Source: Oscillospiraceae bacterium
GTDB lineage: Bacteria > Bacillota > Clostridia > Oscillospirales > Ruminococcaceae
DNA: 63,796 nucleotides
Direction of reading: 5' to 3'
NCBI GenBank assembly: GCA_017512745.1
Contig: JAFWEV010000030.1
Span: 1 to 63,796 of the forward strand
In this document: piece by piece, positions 43,345 to 51,633 of the stretch
How the letters are laid out: each line of letters begins with the position of its first letter
Position numbering within the stretch: position 1 is the stretch's first letter
Translations under genes and position numbers: made by a program
The notes under the pieces: model-generated
What the model saw: only the letters and a program-made list of their open reading frames with translations
Databases searched by the model: none
Told to the model about the DNA's origin: nothing

Positions 43345-44298
43345 ATGAGTAACTGTTTTTCGAAAAAGGACATCATATATACGATCTACAAGGAGGGCGG
43401 AATTTCAAAAGCCGCCCAGCGTCTATATGTGTCTCAGCCGTCTCTGAGCGCCATGGTGAAGAAAGTCGAAGATGAGATCGGACTTCCTCTTTTTGACAGG
43501 ACCGTCAAGCCGATCCGGTTGACCGAAACCGGCAAAGAATATATCAAAGCCGCTGAGTCGATACTGGCCATTGAGAACGGGTTCGACAGCTATATCGATT
43601 CTGTCAACAACCTCCAGAGAGGGTCTATTAGCATTGGCAGCAATCAGCTCCTGTCATCTCTTGTGCTTCCCGCGTATATCTCATCATTTATCTCGGATTA
43701 CCCGAACATCCGGCTCTCTCTGACTGACGCCAATTCCGTCACTCTGGCCGACGGGTTGATGAGCGGCGATCTCGATCTGATAATCGACAACCACAGACTC
43801 GATCCTGATCTTTTCGAGATGAAACATATAAGCACGGAACACCTGCTGCTTGCTGTTCCGGCAAAATTCGACGTACCTCATTTCCGCGGGGCAAGGCTGA
43901 CAGCAAAGGATATTATTGACGGCCGTCATCTTGCTCACGACACGGCTTCGGTAACACTTGATCCGTTTCGGGATATTCCCTTCATCCTGATGACGAAAGA
44001 AAATGATACAAGAGAACATACCGATAAACTGTTCGACAGCCAGCGGTTTGCCCCGAAGGTGATTCTCGAGCTAGACAGACTTGTAACTCTGTATGCATTT
44101 ATCCGTCTCGGTACTGCCGCCTCGATCGTCAGCGACACACTCATAAGGAACACCTCGGATTATTCCGGCGAAGTGGTGTTCTACAAGATCGATGATCTCC
44201 AGTCTGTGAGGAACATATATGTGTCATTCAGACGGACGAAGTATATAACAAAGGCCATGGATCTGTTCATCCGCGGCCTTGATAGCTGTATATTTTAA
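43345..44298 (+). CDS. LysR family transcriptional regulator
   Basis: 317 aa: N-terminal winged HTH (GGISKAAQRLYVSQPSLSAMVKKVEDEIG, cut here) and a C-terminal co-inducer-binding domain from about residue 90. The ribosome site is poor (AGGTT), in keeping with low expression. Divergent position and shared promoter with aspA suggest control of aspartate or C4-dicarboxylate use. Confidence 0.9.
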   Translation: MSNCFSKKDIIYTIYKEGGISKAAQRLYVSQPSLSAMVKKVEDEIGLPLFDRTVKPIRLTETGKEYIKAAESILAIENGFDSYIDSVNNLQRGSISIGSNQLLSSLVLPAYISSFISDYPNIRLSLTDANSVTLADGLMSGDLDLIIDNHRLDPDLFEMKHISTEHLLLAVPAKFDVPHFRGARLTAKDIIDGRHLAHDTASVTLDPFRDIPFILMTKENDTREHTDKLFDSQRFAPKVILELDRLVTLYAFIRLGTAASIVSDTLIRNTSDYSGEVVFYKIDDLQSVRNIYVSFRRTKYITKAMDLFIRGLDSCIF

Positions 44299-44335
44299 AT
44301 GCTTTATACTATTTGTATTAATAAGGAGATGCCAT

Positions 44336-44896
44336 ATGATATTTAAAGGTATTAATAAGATTCTGGAAGGTCATTTCATAACCAGATACGATATTCTTTA
44401 TGAGTCCGAAGACGGGATTCCGAAGACCTATGAGATCATAAGCCGGAACAGGGATCTCAGGACCATCGAAGATCTGAGAAACCCCAAAGCCGATTCCGTT
44501 ATCATAATTGCAACAGATCCCTCGGGCGATAAGATCCTTCTCAATCGCGAATACAGAATGGCGGTGGGAGACTGGGTTTACAACTTTCCCGCAGGTCTTA
44601 TCGATGAAGGCGAGACTCCGGAAGAGAGCGCCGCGAGAGAACTCCGCGAGGAGACAGGCCTGACGCTCATGGCTATTACCGGAATGCTCCCGGAAAGTTA
44701 TGCGGCTATCGGCTTCGCCAACGAAAAGAATGTCTGTGTGATAGGTACTGCAGACGGAGAGTTCCATGAGAGTTCTTCCACCCTTGAAGAGATACATGCA
44801 GGCTGGTACACAAAGGATGAGATCCGAATCCTTCTCAGGGATCAGCTCTTTACAGCCAGAACACAGGCCTATTGTTATATGTGGTCACGCGAATGA
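44336..44896 (+). CDS. NUDIX hydrolase (ADP-ribose pyrophosphatase-like)
   Basis: 186 aa. The Nudix box G-x5-E-x7-REEL-type is complete (GLIDEGETPEES, then RELREETG). Probably hydrolyses ADP-ribose or a related nucleoside diphosphate derivative. The ATG at 44336 follows AAGGAG; the longer frame starts inside the LysR gene and is rejected. Its 3' end overlaps the convergent sfsA by 47 nt. Confidence 0.9.
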   Translation: MIFKGINKILEGHFITRYDILYESEDGIPKTYEIISRNRDLRTIEDLRNPKADSVIIIATDPSGDKILLNREYRMAVGDWVYNFPAGLIDEGETPEESAARELREETGLTLMAITGMLPESYAAIGFANEKNVCVIGTADGEFHESSSTLEEIHAGWYTKDEIRILLRDQLFTARTQAYCYMWSRE

Positions 44897-45548
44897 CCTC
44901 AAGCGAATCTCTCTCAACATGACACTCCATGAATAATATATCCACCCCGGCTTCGTATGCTGCCTCTAGCAGTTCTCCGAATCCGGGGTCTGTTTCTGTA
45001 TTAGGACAGACCCTGGAAATACCGTCCATCTGGATCACAAATCCGAGGGCAGCCTTATAGCCGTTTTTGAGAGCTTCTGTCAGTTCACGAAGATGCTTTC
45101 TGCCCCGCTCGGTCGGCGCATCGGGAAAGAAGCCGGTGCCGTCTTTTTCCAGAGTGCACCCCTTGATCTCGAGAAGTATCTTCTTGTCGTTATGCGATCC
45201 AAGCAGAAAATCCACTCTTGAATCGCCGTATACATACTCGCGCTTGATGTATGTGATCTTCTCATTCGATCTCAGCCACTCTTCTGCGACAGTATTCGGA
45301 ATCTGGCTGTCGATGTTGATCAGCATATCTCCCTTGTATGCGCTCACGAGATCGTATTTTGTCTTTCTTTTATATACGGCAGGACCAAAGTACTGAAGAC
45401 AGACTTTTGTACCGGGAACCAGGATCTCCCTGCATCTCCCGGTATTCTTGACATGCGCTGTCTCCTCTTTTCCGTCTATCTGAACTTTTGCTATGAATCT
45501 GTTGGGTCTTGCGATAAAAACACCCTCAACAATGTTTGTATATTTCAT
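44850..45548 (-). CDS. sfsA: SfsA family DNA/RNA nuclease
   Basis: A 232-residue SfsA protein: N-terminal OB-like part (RPNRFIAKV, HVKNTGRC) and a C-terminal nuclease-like part with SRVDFLLG and LLEIKGCTLE, the acidic catalytic block, and FPDAPTERGRKHL. Start at 45548 overlaps the HD gene stop as ATGA, with AAAGGT 12 nt before; the longer open frame runs back into the HD gene. Convergent overlap of 47 nt with the NUDIX gene. Confidence 0.93.
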   Translation of the reverse strand: MKYTNIVEGVFIARPNRFIAKVQIDGKEETAHVKNTGRCREILVPGTKVCLQYFGPAVYKRKTKYDLVSAYKGDMLINIDSQIPNTVAEEWLRSNEKITYIKREYVYGDSRVDFLLGSHNDKKILLEIKGCTLEKDGTGFFPDAPTERGRKHLRELTEALKNGYKAALGFVIQMDGISRVCPNTETDPGFGELLEAAYEAGVDILFMECHVERDSLEVIRVTTYNNRPVFWL

Positions 45549-46162
45549 CCGAAAATCGACCTTTCGATCTCTTCTCTGAAGTACAGATAGATATTGGTCT
45601 TGCACATCGAGTCGAAGTGATCCTTTATGGCGAATACCCCGTTCCAACGATCCCGGTCGAGATCATTTGTGCCGTATCTTCTGCCGACATCCACCAGGCG
45701 TTTTTCTATCGTTGTGACGCCGTCCGGAAGACACATGGAATCGCACAGCTGTATCAGAAGATCATAGTCGTCATATTCTATCCCATCAATATAATTCTGT
45801 ATAAACTGCTGTTCCTCTTCGGAACACATCAGATTGTTCTGATCCCCGTATTCCCGGATTACCCGCGTAACATACGAATGGGTCATGCAGATCCTTGCTG
45901 CTTCCGGATAACTATCTTTAAGCATCGTATACCCGTATATGACATGATGCATCTGATTCCATCCTCTGTATTCGCTTCGGCCTATATCGTGGAGCAGCCC
46001 CAGAACATATGCTTTCTCGCTGTCCATAGCACAGTGAGAAGCGATCGTTTCAGCCATTTCTGCAACATTACGGCTATGATCCGTCCACGCGCCGGGATTT
46101 ATCTCAGCAGCTTTTTCCAGCATTGCAATAGCTTCTTCTCTTTTGGGATATCTCTCAGACAT
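45545..46162 (-). CDS. HD-domain phosphohydrolase
   Basis: 205 aa with HD motif LGLLHDIGRSE and upstream His in DHSRNVAEMA. Members hydrolyse nucleotides or phosphate esters; the substrate is unknown. AGAAAGG lies very close to the ATG, so the start is slightly uncertain. Overlaps sfsA by an ATGA junction. Confidence 0.82.
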   Translation of the reverse strand: MSERYPKREEAIAMLEKAAEINPGAWTDHSRNVAEMAETIASHCAMDSEKAYVLGLLHDIGRSEYRGWNQMHHVIYGYTMLKDSYPEAARICMTHSYVTRVIREYGDQNNLMCSEEEQQFIQNYIDGIEYDDYDLLIQLCDSMCLPDGVTTIEKRLVDVGRRYGTNDLDRDRWNGVFAIKDHFDSMCKTNIYLYFREEIERSIFG

Positions 46163-46225
46163 ACCTTTCTCTTTTCGTCCATTTGTTAGTACAATAGTAT
46201 TATATCAATTTCGGAGGCTTCCAAC

Positions 46226-47212
46226 ATGTCCAGGTATCTCTCACTCGGAAACGTGCTCTATGATTCGACAATAGCCGTAGACGGTACTTTTTACGGTGAA
46301 TATCTCGGCGGCCAGGGTTTTCACGCTATGGCCGGCATAAGGCTCTGGACCGGGGATGTCGGGATGGTCACACGCGCCGGAGAGGATTTTAAAGACGGAT
46401 TCTCCAGGTGGTTCATAGATAACGGTGTCAGCGAAGAGCACGTACAGATAAAGCTCGATTACACCTCTCACGTTCTTATGCAGTTCCATGAGGACGGATC
46501 ATACGGCGTCCTGCCGCTGGAAAACGGGCTCCAGTTCGTACCGTACCTCCAGGGGATAATGGATCCCCGACCCGAAGATGTCGAGGCGGCTATCACTCCG
46601 GATACCGTTGCCTACTATCATCACTGTATGACCCCGGACAGGCACACTTTCGAACAGCACAGGAAGATAAGAGAAAAATACGGTGTCAGGACGATGTGGG
46701 AGGTAACCTACGCGCCGGGATCCCAGTTCTCCATTTCTCCGTATTTCAGCATAGACAAACTCCGAAACGGCGCCGAGATATCCGGCATGTGGTCTCTCAA
46801 CAGAAACGAGGCCGCAGATATCTTCAAGATCCCGAGAGAAAATGATGACGATATGATCAACGAACTTATCAAGATTGGCGGAGAGATGTGCTATTACAGA
46901 TGCGGCAGCAAAGGCGCCTATGTCGTTGCAGGCAACAGCGCGGTCTTCTGCCCGATGATAGATATCACAACATCCGTTGATCCTATGGGATGCGGAAACA
47001 ACTCCACCGGCGCGGCGATGTATGCCTGGTGTGAGACGGGCGATCCCCTTATGACCGGTATCATGGCAGCCATTTCCGCCGGATATAATGCCCGGCAGAA
47101 AGGGCCTATGATGCTGATAACCGAAGAGGACACTGCCAATGCCAATGCTCTGGCCCAAAAGTATTACAAACAGTTTCCAGATAAGATACAGCTTGATATT
47201 TGTGTTTTATGA
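46226..47212 (+). CDS. PfkB-family protein with Asn in place of the catalytic Asp
   Basis: 328 aa, a close paralogue of 5028-6011. N-terminal LGGQ and NRNEAADIF regions are kept, but the anion-hole motif reads SVDPMGCGN with N258 where kinases have Asp. The same change in two paralogues argues for a conserved subfamily and not decay. CGGAGG precedes the ATG. Followed 18 nt later by a LarA-like gene, a different partner from the nucleoside hydrolases of the first copy. Confidence 0.82.
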   Translation: MSRYLSLGNVLYDSTIAVDGTFYGEYLGGQGFHAMAGIRLWTGDVGMVTRAGEDFKDGFSRWFIDNGVSEEHVQIKLDYTSHVLMQFHEDGSYGVLPLENGLQFVPYLQGIMDPRPEDVEAAITPDTVAYYHHCMTPDRHTFEQHRKIREKYGVRTMWEVTYAPGSQFSISPYFSIDKLRNGAEISGMWSLNRNEAADIFKIPRENDDDMINELIKIGGEMCYYRCGSKGAYVVAGNSAVFCPMIDITTSVDPMGCGNNSTGAAMYAWCETGDPLMTGIMAAISAGYNARQKGPMMLITEEDTANANALAQKYYKQFPDKIQLDICVL

Positions 47213-47230
47213 CAAGGAGGATCTCTCCCT

Positions 47231-48535
47231 ATGATACATATCTCATTCCCGGAAATCAGTTTCCCCATCCAGGGGCTGGATGAAGTCTGCATCCCTCCGA
47301 TGGTCCGCATAAGGCAGAATTATGACCGCGAGAGGGTCGAAGACATCCCTGACCGGCTGAAAGACGAATTCTCAAAGCATGACTATGCCTCGCTGGTTCA
47401 GGGCAAACGCATTGCCGTGACCGTGGGCAGCCGCGGCATCCCGGACAATGATGTGATCGTAAGAGAGATCTGCCGTCAGTTGAAGGCATGGGGAGCTGAA
47501 CCGTTTATAGTCCCCGCAATGGGAAGTCACGGCGGGGGAACGGCCGAGGGAAACCTTGAGATCCTGGCCGGATACGGGATCACTGAGGAAAATGTCGGAG
47601 CTCCTGTCCTGTCAAGTATGGATGTGGTCCGGATCGGCGAGTTGGACGACTACAGCGGAACAGCCGTATACTGTGACCGGCTGGCTGCCGAAGCGGACGG
47701 TATCGTCATCTACAACAAGGTAAAACCCCACACGGACTTCAAGGGAGACCACGAAAGCGGCCTTCTGAAAATGATGGCCATCGGTCTTGCCAAACACAAG
47801 GGCTGCTCCTCTATACACCGTCTGGGTTTCGATACATTTGCGGATGTCATCCCGAAGATCGCAGCTCTTTTTCTGGACCGTATGAATGTCGTATTCGGTG
47901 TGGGAGTGGTTCAGAATGCCTATGATGAGATCTCCGACATACGCGTGTACCCCCGTAACGGGATAACAGAGGGTGACAGCGAACTGCTAAAAATCGCCAG
48001 ATCCAGGTTTCCCCGCTTTCATTTCGACAATATTGATCTTCTGATCATCGACCGGATAGGAAAGGAGATCTCAGGGGAAGGGGCCGACCCCAATGTGACC
48101 GGGCGCGGATTCATGCCGTATTTCAAAGATGACTTTCACACAAAAAAGCTGTTCATCCGCGGTCTTTCGGAACAGAGTCACAGCAACGCATGCGGACTCG
48201 GGCTCGCGGATATAACGACCAGACGGTGCCTCAACTCCGTAGACTGGGAAAGCACCTGGATCAATCTCACGACCAACCTCATGATAGACGGCGGAAAGAT
48301 TCCTCTGTATCAGAACAACGACTATGACGCTATCCGTGTGGCTCTTAAATCTTGTCCCCGTATTGACTTTAAACGTGCAAGGATCGCCAGGATCCGAGAC
48401 ACTCTTTCTCTCAACGAATTCGAAGTCTCCGCTGCGCTGGCGGAAGAGCTGAAAAATGCCCCGGATGTTGCGATAATAAGCGATCCCTATGAGCTTTCTT
48501 TCGACGACGCAGGATTTCTCTCCGATCTCGAGTGA
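47231..48535 (+). CDS. LarA-like (lactate racemase/DUF2088) family protein
   Basis: 434 aa with the N-terminal DUF2088 domain. SHGGGT and KPHTDFKGDHESG carry His and Lys that in LarA bind the nickel-pincer cofactor. LarA homologues racemise or epimerise various 2-hydroxy acids. No cofactor genes (larB, larC, larE) are in the window. GGAGG precedes the ATG. Paired with the PfkB-like gene; together they may handle a sugar-acid type substrate. Confidence 0.85.
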   Translation: MIHISFPEISFPIQGLDEVCIPPMVRIRQNYDRERVEDIPDRLKDEFSKHDYASLVQGKRIAVTVGSRGIPDNDVIVREICRQLKAWGAEPFIVPAMGSHGGGTAEGNLEILAGYGITEENVGAPVLSSMDVVRIGELDDYSGTAVYCDRLAAEADGIVIYNKVKPHTDFKGDHESGLLKMMAIGLAKHKGCSSIHRLGFDTFADVIPKIAALFLDRMNVVFGVGVVQNAYDEISDIRVYPRNGITEGDSELLKIARSRFPRFHFDNIDLLIIDRIGKEISGEGADPNVTGRGFMPYFKDDFHTKKLFIRGLSEQSHSNACGLGLADITTRRCLNSVDWESTWINLTTNLMIDGGKIPLYQNNDYDAIRVALKSCPRIDFKRARIARIRDTLSLNEFEVSAALAEELKNAPDVAIISDPYELSFDDAGFLSDLE

Positions 48536-48572
48536 TCACAATCTGCATTCCATAGAAAACATACACACAGAT

Positions 48573-48613
48573 AAAGACCGCATGACCAAATCGATGGTCA
48601 TGCGGTCTTTCTT
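48573..48613 (+). terminator. Rho-independent terminator
   Basis: A 16-bp perfect stem (48573-48588 with 48595-48610), 6-nt loop, then TTTCTTG. Beyond it, to 48738, only a weak 7-bp hairpin (48714-48733) is seen. Confidence 0.92.
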
Positions 48614-48738
48614 GTATTCGTGTCTTTTTCTTCTATCGTCCGGGTATCAATATCCCCGGTCGGCAACTGCGTTGTGGAGCATATCATACATTTTTTACAG
48701 ACAAAGTGAGAATGCCCGTGCTTTTACGCATGGGTAAT

Positions 48739-49410
48739 TCACCAGATGAACGGTATCAGTCTGTATCTCACTTTCTTCTTATATTCCGTATATCCGGCAA
48801 GACCTTTTTCCAGCACTTCCTCTTCGTTCCTGATGCGCTTCACAATGATCGGTATGTACAAGAGCATTATCGCGAATGAGATCACGGATCCGAGGACCAG
48901 CGGCATTGAGAGGAACAGCACCACAGTCGCCATATACATCGGATGCCTCACAACACCGTAAAGTCCCGTATCTATTACTTTCTGGTCTTCCTGCACCTCT
49001 ATGGTCCGCGATAGATAGGTGTTCTCTCTGAGCACTTCCGCATACAGTATATACGCAGCAAGGAAAATGACTGCTCCCGCTATACTCACCGAAAAAGGCA
49101 TCATGAGCAGATCGAATCTGAAACTCAGCGCCGCCGAAACAAAAGCCGCAAGAAACATTATCCCGCTGAACAGGATCACCTGTTTCTGTTCGGACTCGTT
49201 TTCCTTTGCGTTCAGCCTTTTTCTCAGAAGCTCCGGATTCTTTGCCATCATCACAAATCCCGCGATGAACATCGGGATAAAGAGGATCGCGGTCAATATC
49301 CATGCCTGGGGATAATTAAACGTGCCCGCGGGAAGGAACAGCAGGACCGCAAAGGCGACGAGTCCTGAAAAGAACTTTACAAGTGCGCCGACAAACAGCT
49401 TTTTATCCAT
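48739..49410 (-). CDS. isoprenylcysteine methyltransferase-like membrane protein
   Basis: 223 aa, about five membrane helices, with the family signature DTGLYGVVRHPMY near residue 145 and a C-terminal EEEVLEKGL-Y segment, as in ICMT/PEMT-type methyltransferases. Substrate unknown in bacteria. Overlaps the hydrolase gene by 8 nt; last gene of a TetR-led operon. Confidence 0.82.
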   Translation of the reverse strand: MDKKLFVGALVKFFSGLVAFAVLLFLPAGTFNYPQAWILTAILFIPMFIAGFVMMAKNPELLRKRLNAKENESEQKQVILFSGIMFLAAFVSAALSFRFDLLMMPFSVSIAGAVIFLAAYILYAEVLRENTYLSRTIEVQEDQKVIDTGLYGVVRHPMYMATVVLFLSMPLVLGSVISFAIMLLYIPIIVKRIRNEEEVLEKGLAGYTEYKKKVRYRLIPFIW

Positions 49411-50227
49411 TATCTACTTCTCCAAGAGACATAACAAATTCGCGGATTATACGGTTTACCTCTTCCGGTTTGTCCGTATTCGAGTTGTGACCGGCGCCGC
49501 TTATCCAGAAAACCGGCAGTCCTTCCTTCTTCGCCCAACGCCTGTTGTAGCTTTTGGCAGAGCCTGACAGGTCCTTCTCACCGCATATGAGTATCGCGGG
49601 ACAGTCGATGATATAAGGAAGATCCGCGTCCATCGCATCTGCGAGCAGTTTCATTCCGTGGCCTGATAGCCTGCAGTATTCGTCCTTTGTATATTCATCG
49701 ATGAATGATTCCATAAGCTGCCTGCCGTACCGGGTCGTCGAACAGCCGCGAATCCCTATTCTTCTCAGCGTTTTCCACGGAAACGCTCTGTACATCGGCT
49801 CGGTCCTCCGCAGTGCCCAGATCTCGGCTCCCGTAACATAAGACCGTTTGAGAGGGGTAGAATCGATGGAGACGAATCCCGCAGCTTCGCCCGGATACTT
49901 TTGGAGAAAACACTGCGCGACATATCCGCCCATCGACTGTCCTATCAGAACAGGCTTTACTATTCCTTCATACATAAGGAGATCATGCAGCCATTCCGCC
50001 TTGTCCATCAGCGTGAAATCAAGCCTGAACGGTCTTGACGCGGCGTGTCCCGGCGCATCCCATGTCACGACATTGAATTCTTCGCCGAATGCTTCTATCT
50101 GTTTGTCGAACAGGCGATGATCCGCCGTGAGCCCCGGAAGGAATACCAGCGTCCTGCAATCCGCATAGAGATCACCGGTCCAGTAGTGAATCGTTCCGTA
50201 ATCCGTTTCAAATATCTTTTCTTTCAT
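49403..50227 (-). CDS. alpha/beta hydrolase
   Basis: 274 aa with nucleophile elbow GQSMGG (about 95-100), Asp in the SLGEV-side strand region ILICGEKD and His in GAGHNSN. AGGAGGAAG precedes the ATG, which overlaps the TetR gene by 20 nt. Probably an esterase or lyase acting on a lipid-like or aromatic compound recognised by the TetR protein. Confidence 0.88.
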   Translation of the reverse strand: MKEKIFETDYGTIHYWTGDLYADCRTLVFLPGLTADHRLFDKQIEAFGEEFNVVTWDAPGHAASRPFRLDFTLMDKAEWLHDLLMYEGIVKPVLIGQSMGGYVAQCFLQKYPGEAAGFVSIDSTPLKRSYVTGAEIWALRRTEPMYRAFPWKTLRRIGIRGCSTTRYGRQLMESFIDEYTKDEYCRLSGHGMKLLADAMDADLPYIIDCPAILICGEKDLSGSAKSYNRRWAKKEGLPVFWISGAGHNSNTDKPEEVNRIIREFVMSLGEVDNG

Positions 50228-50852
50228 TCTTTACTTCCTCCTGTGGTCTGCGCAGATACACGGACTTCCAGAAGTCTATGAGTTTTCCGAAGTCATCCTC
50301 CATTGCATCGACATTCATCTCACCCCGCTGGATGTATTCCCACAGACACCCCTCAGATGCCCAGTACATCTCTCTGTACATCATCTCGAGATCTATACCG
50401 GGAATAAAATCGTCCGGATCGAGCTTCTGCAGCTTTCTTCTGGCATGTACAGCGATATACTGCCCCATGCTCTCCCGGACATCAGCGCTGACTTCGGGAT
50501 CTTTCTCATAGAACGCTCTGACCGCAAATGTTCCGATATCCGGATACTTTCTCATAAGTCGGAGCTTGGCGTCCATACCGCTTTCCATGCTCCCGAACAG
50601 ATCGGTCTCGTCATATGCGCCGCTGCGCTCCATCTCTTCGATCGTTATCTTTGCGCAGGTATTCCAGAGAAACAGATACAATTCTTTCTTGTTGTTGAAA
50701 TAGTGGAAGAGAAGCGACTTGCTGATGCCCGCAGCATCTGCTATCTCGCTCATCGGGCTCTTCCTGTACGAATTCCGTGAAAACACATGAAAACCCGCGT
50801 TGAGGATCAGCTGCTGCTTCTCCTGAGGCAAAGAAAAGAATTTCCGGTTCAT
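50208..50852 (-). CDS. TetR/AcrR family regulator
   Basis: 214 aa with N-terminal TetR HTH (SEIADAAGISKSLLFHYF). The start at 50852 follows GGAGG by 8 nt; the ATG five codons earlier contains that site. It heads a three-gene overlapping operon with an alpha/beta hydrolase and membrane methyltransferase-like protein and has an inverted repeat at its promoter, so autoregulation is likely. Confidence 0.9.
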   Translation of the reverse strand: MNRKFFSLPQEKQQLILNAGFHVFSRNSYRKSPMSEIADAAGISKSLLFHYFNNKKELYLFLWNTCAKITIEEMERSGAYDETDLFGSMESGMDAKLRLMRKYPDIGTFAVRAFYEKDPEVSADVRESMGQYIAVHARRKLQKLDPDDFIPGIDLEMMYREMYWASEGCLWEYIQRGEMNVDAMEDDFGKLIDFWKSVYLRRPQEEVKNERKDI

Positions 50853-50880
50853 TCCGTTTTCCTCCATCTATTAACCGCTT

Positions 50881-50910
50881 CGGTCAACACCATCTTACGT
50901 CCGTTGACCG
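50881..50910. promoter_or_regulatory. TetR operator candidate over the promoter
   Basis: CGGTCAAC (50881-50888) and GTTGACCG (50903-50910) form a perfect inverted repeat; the leftward -10 TAAGAT (50893-50898) lies between the half-sites. Confidence 0.65.
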
Positions 50911-51032
50911 TTTTTGAGAAGCCTCCCAATCAAAAAATCCGGAACCATATGGTATCCGGATCACATATGCGCAACTATATGAAAATCGTATGATCAGCTG
51001 ATCGGCTGCCGGCCGGTCTGATAGCTGAACAG

Positions 51033-51629
51033 TCAGTTCTCATAATCAAACTGATAGTGATCATATGCGTTTATGATCACCGTATCTCCATGCAGCGACC
51101 TGTGCGGTATGCTGACCCCATAATTAAGGTGCACATGGCCATGGATAAAGTAAGCCGGCCGGTATTTGTCCAGGAGCTTTGCGAAACACTCAAACCCGCG
51201 ATGAGGCAGATCGTCAAGATCTCCCATTCCTCTTGCAGGGGCATGTGTCATAAGAATATCAAAACCGTGGTGCAGCCAGACAGTCGGCATAAGCCGTAAA
51301 ATGCGCTGGCGCATCTTATGTTCGGTGTAAAGATTGTTTCCCTGACGGTAGCGGTATGAACCGCCCAGTCCCAGGATCCGGATGCCCTTATGGACATAGA
51401 GTTTTCCGTCAATGCATATGCAACCTTCAGGCGGATTCTCTTCAAGCCTGTCATCGTGGTTTCCCCTGACATAAAGCAGAGTACAGTTTGCAGCTGTAAC
51501 AAGAAATTCAAGATATTCGCGCTTCAGGTCCCCGCATGCGAGGATCAGATCATATCCCTTGAGTTTCCCCGGTGTGTAGTAATCATAAAAGTATTTTGAC
51601 TCGACATCGGACACTGTCAGAATGCGCAT
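51033..51629 (-). CDS. metallophosphoesterase
   Basis: A 198-residue calcineurin-like phosphoesterase: GDLK, GNHDD, LMTHAPARG and GHVHLNYG form the two-metal site. The first metal motif D-x-H is altered (SDVES), so one ligand may come from elsewhere. GAGGAGC precedes the ATG, 4 nt after the upstream gene, so it is coupled to the BMP-type sensor gene. Substrate unknown, perhaps a phosphodiester. Confidence 0.87.
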   Translation of the reverse strand: MRILTVSDVESKYFYDYYTPGKLKGYDLILACGDLKREYLEFLVTAANCTLLYVRGNHDDRLEENPPEGCICIDGKLYVHKGIRILGLGGSYRYRQGNNLYTEHKMRQRILRLMPTVWLHHGFDILMTHAPARGMGDLDDLPHRGFECFAKLLDKYRPAYFIHGHVHLNYGVSIPHRSLHGDTVIINAYDHYQFDYEN

Positions 51630-51633
51630 CTTC

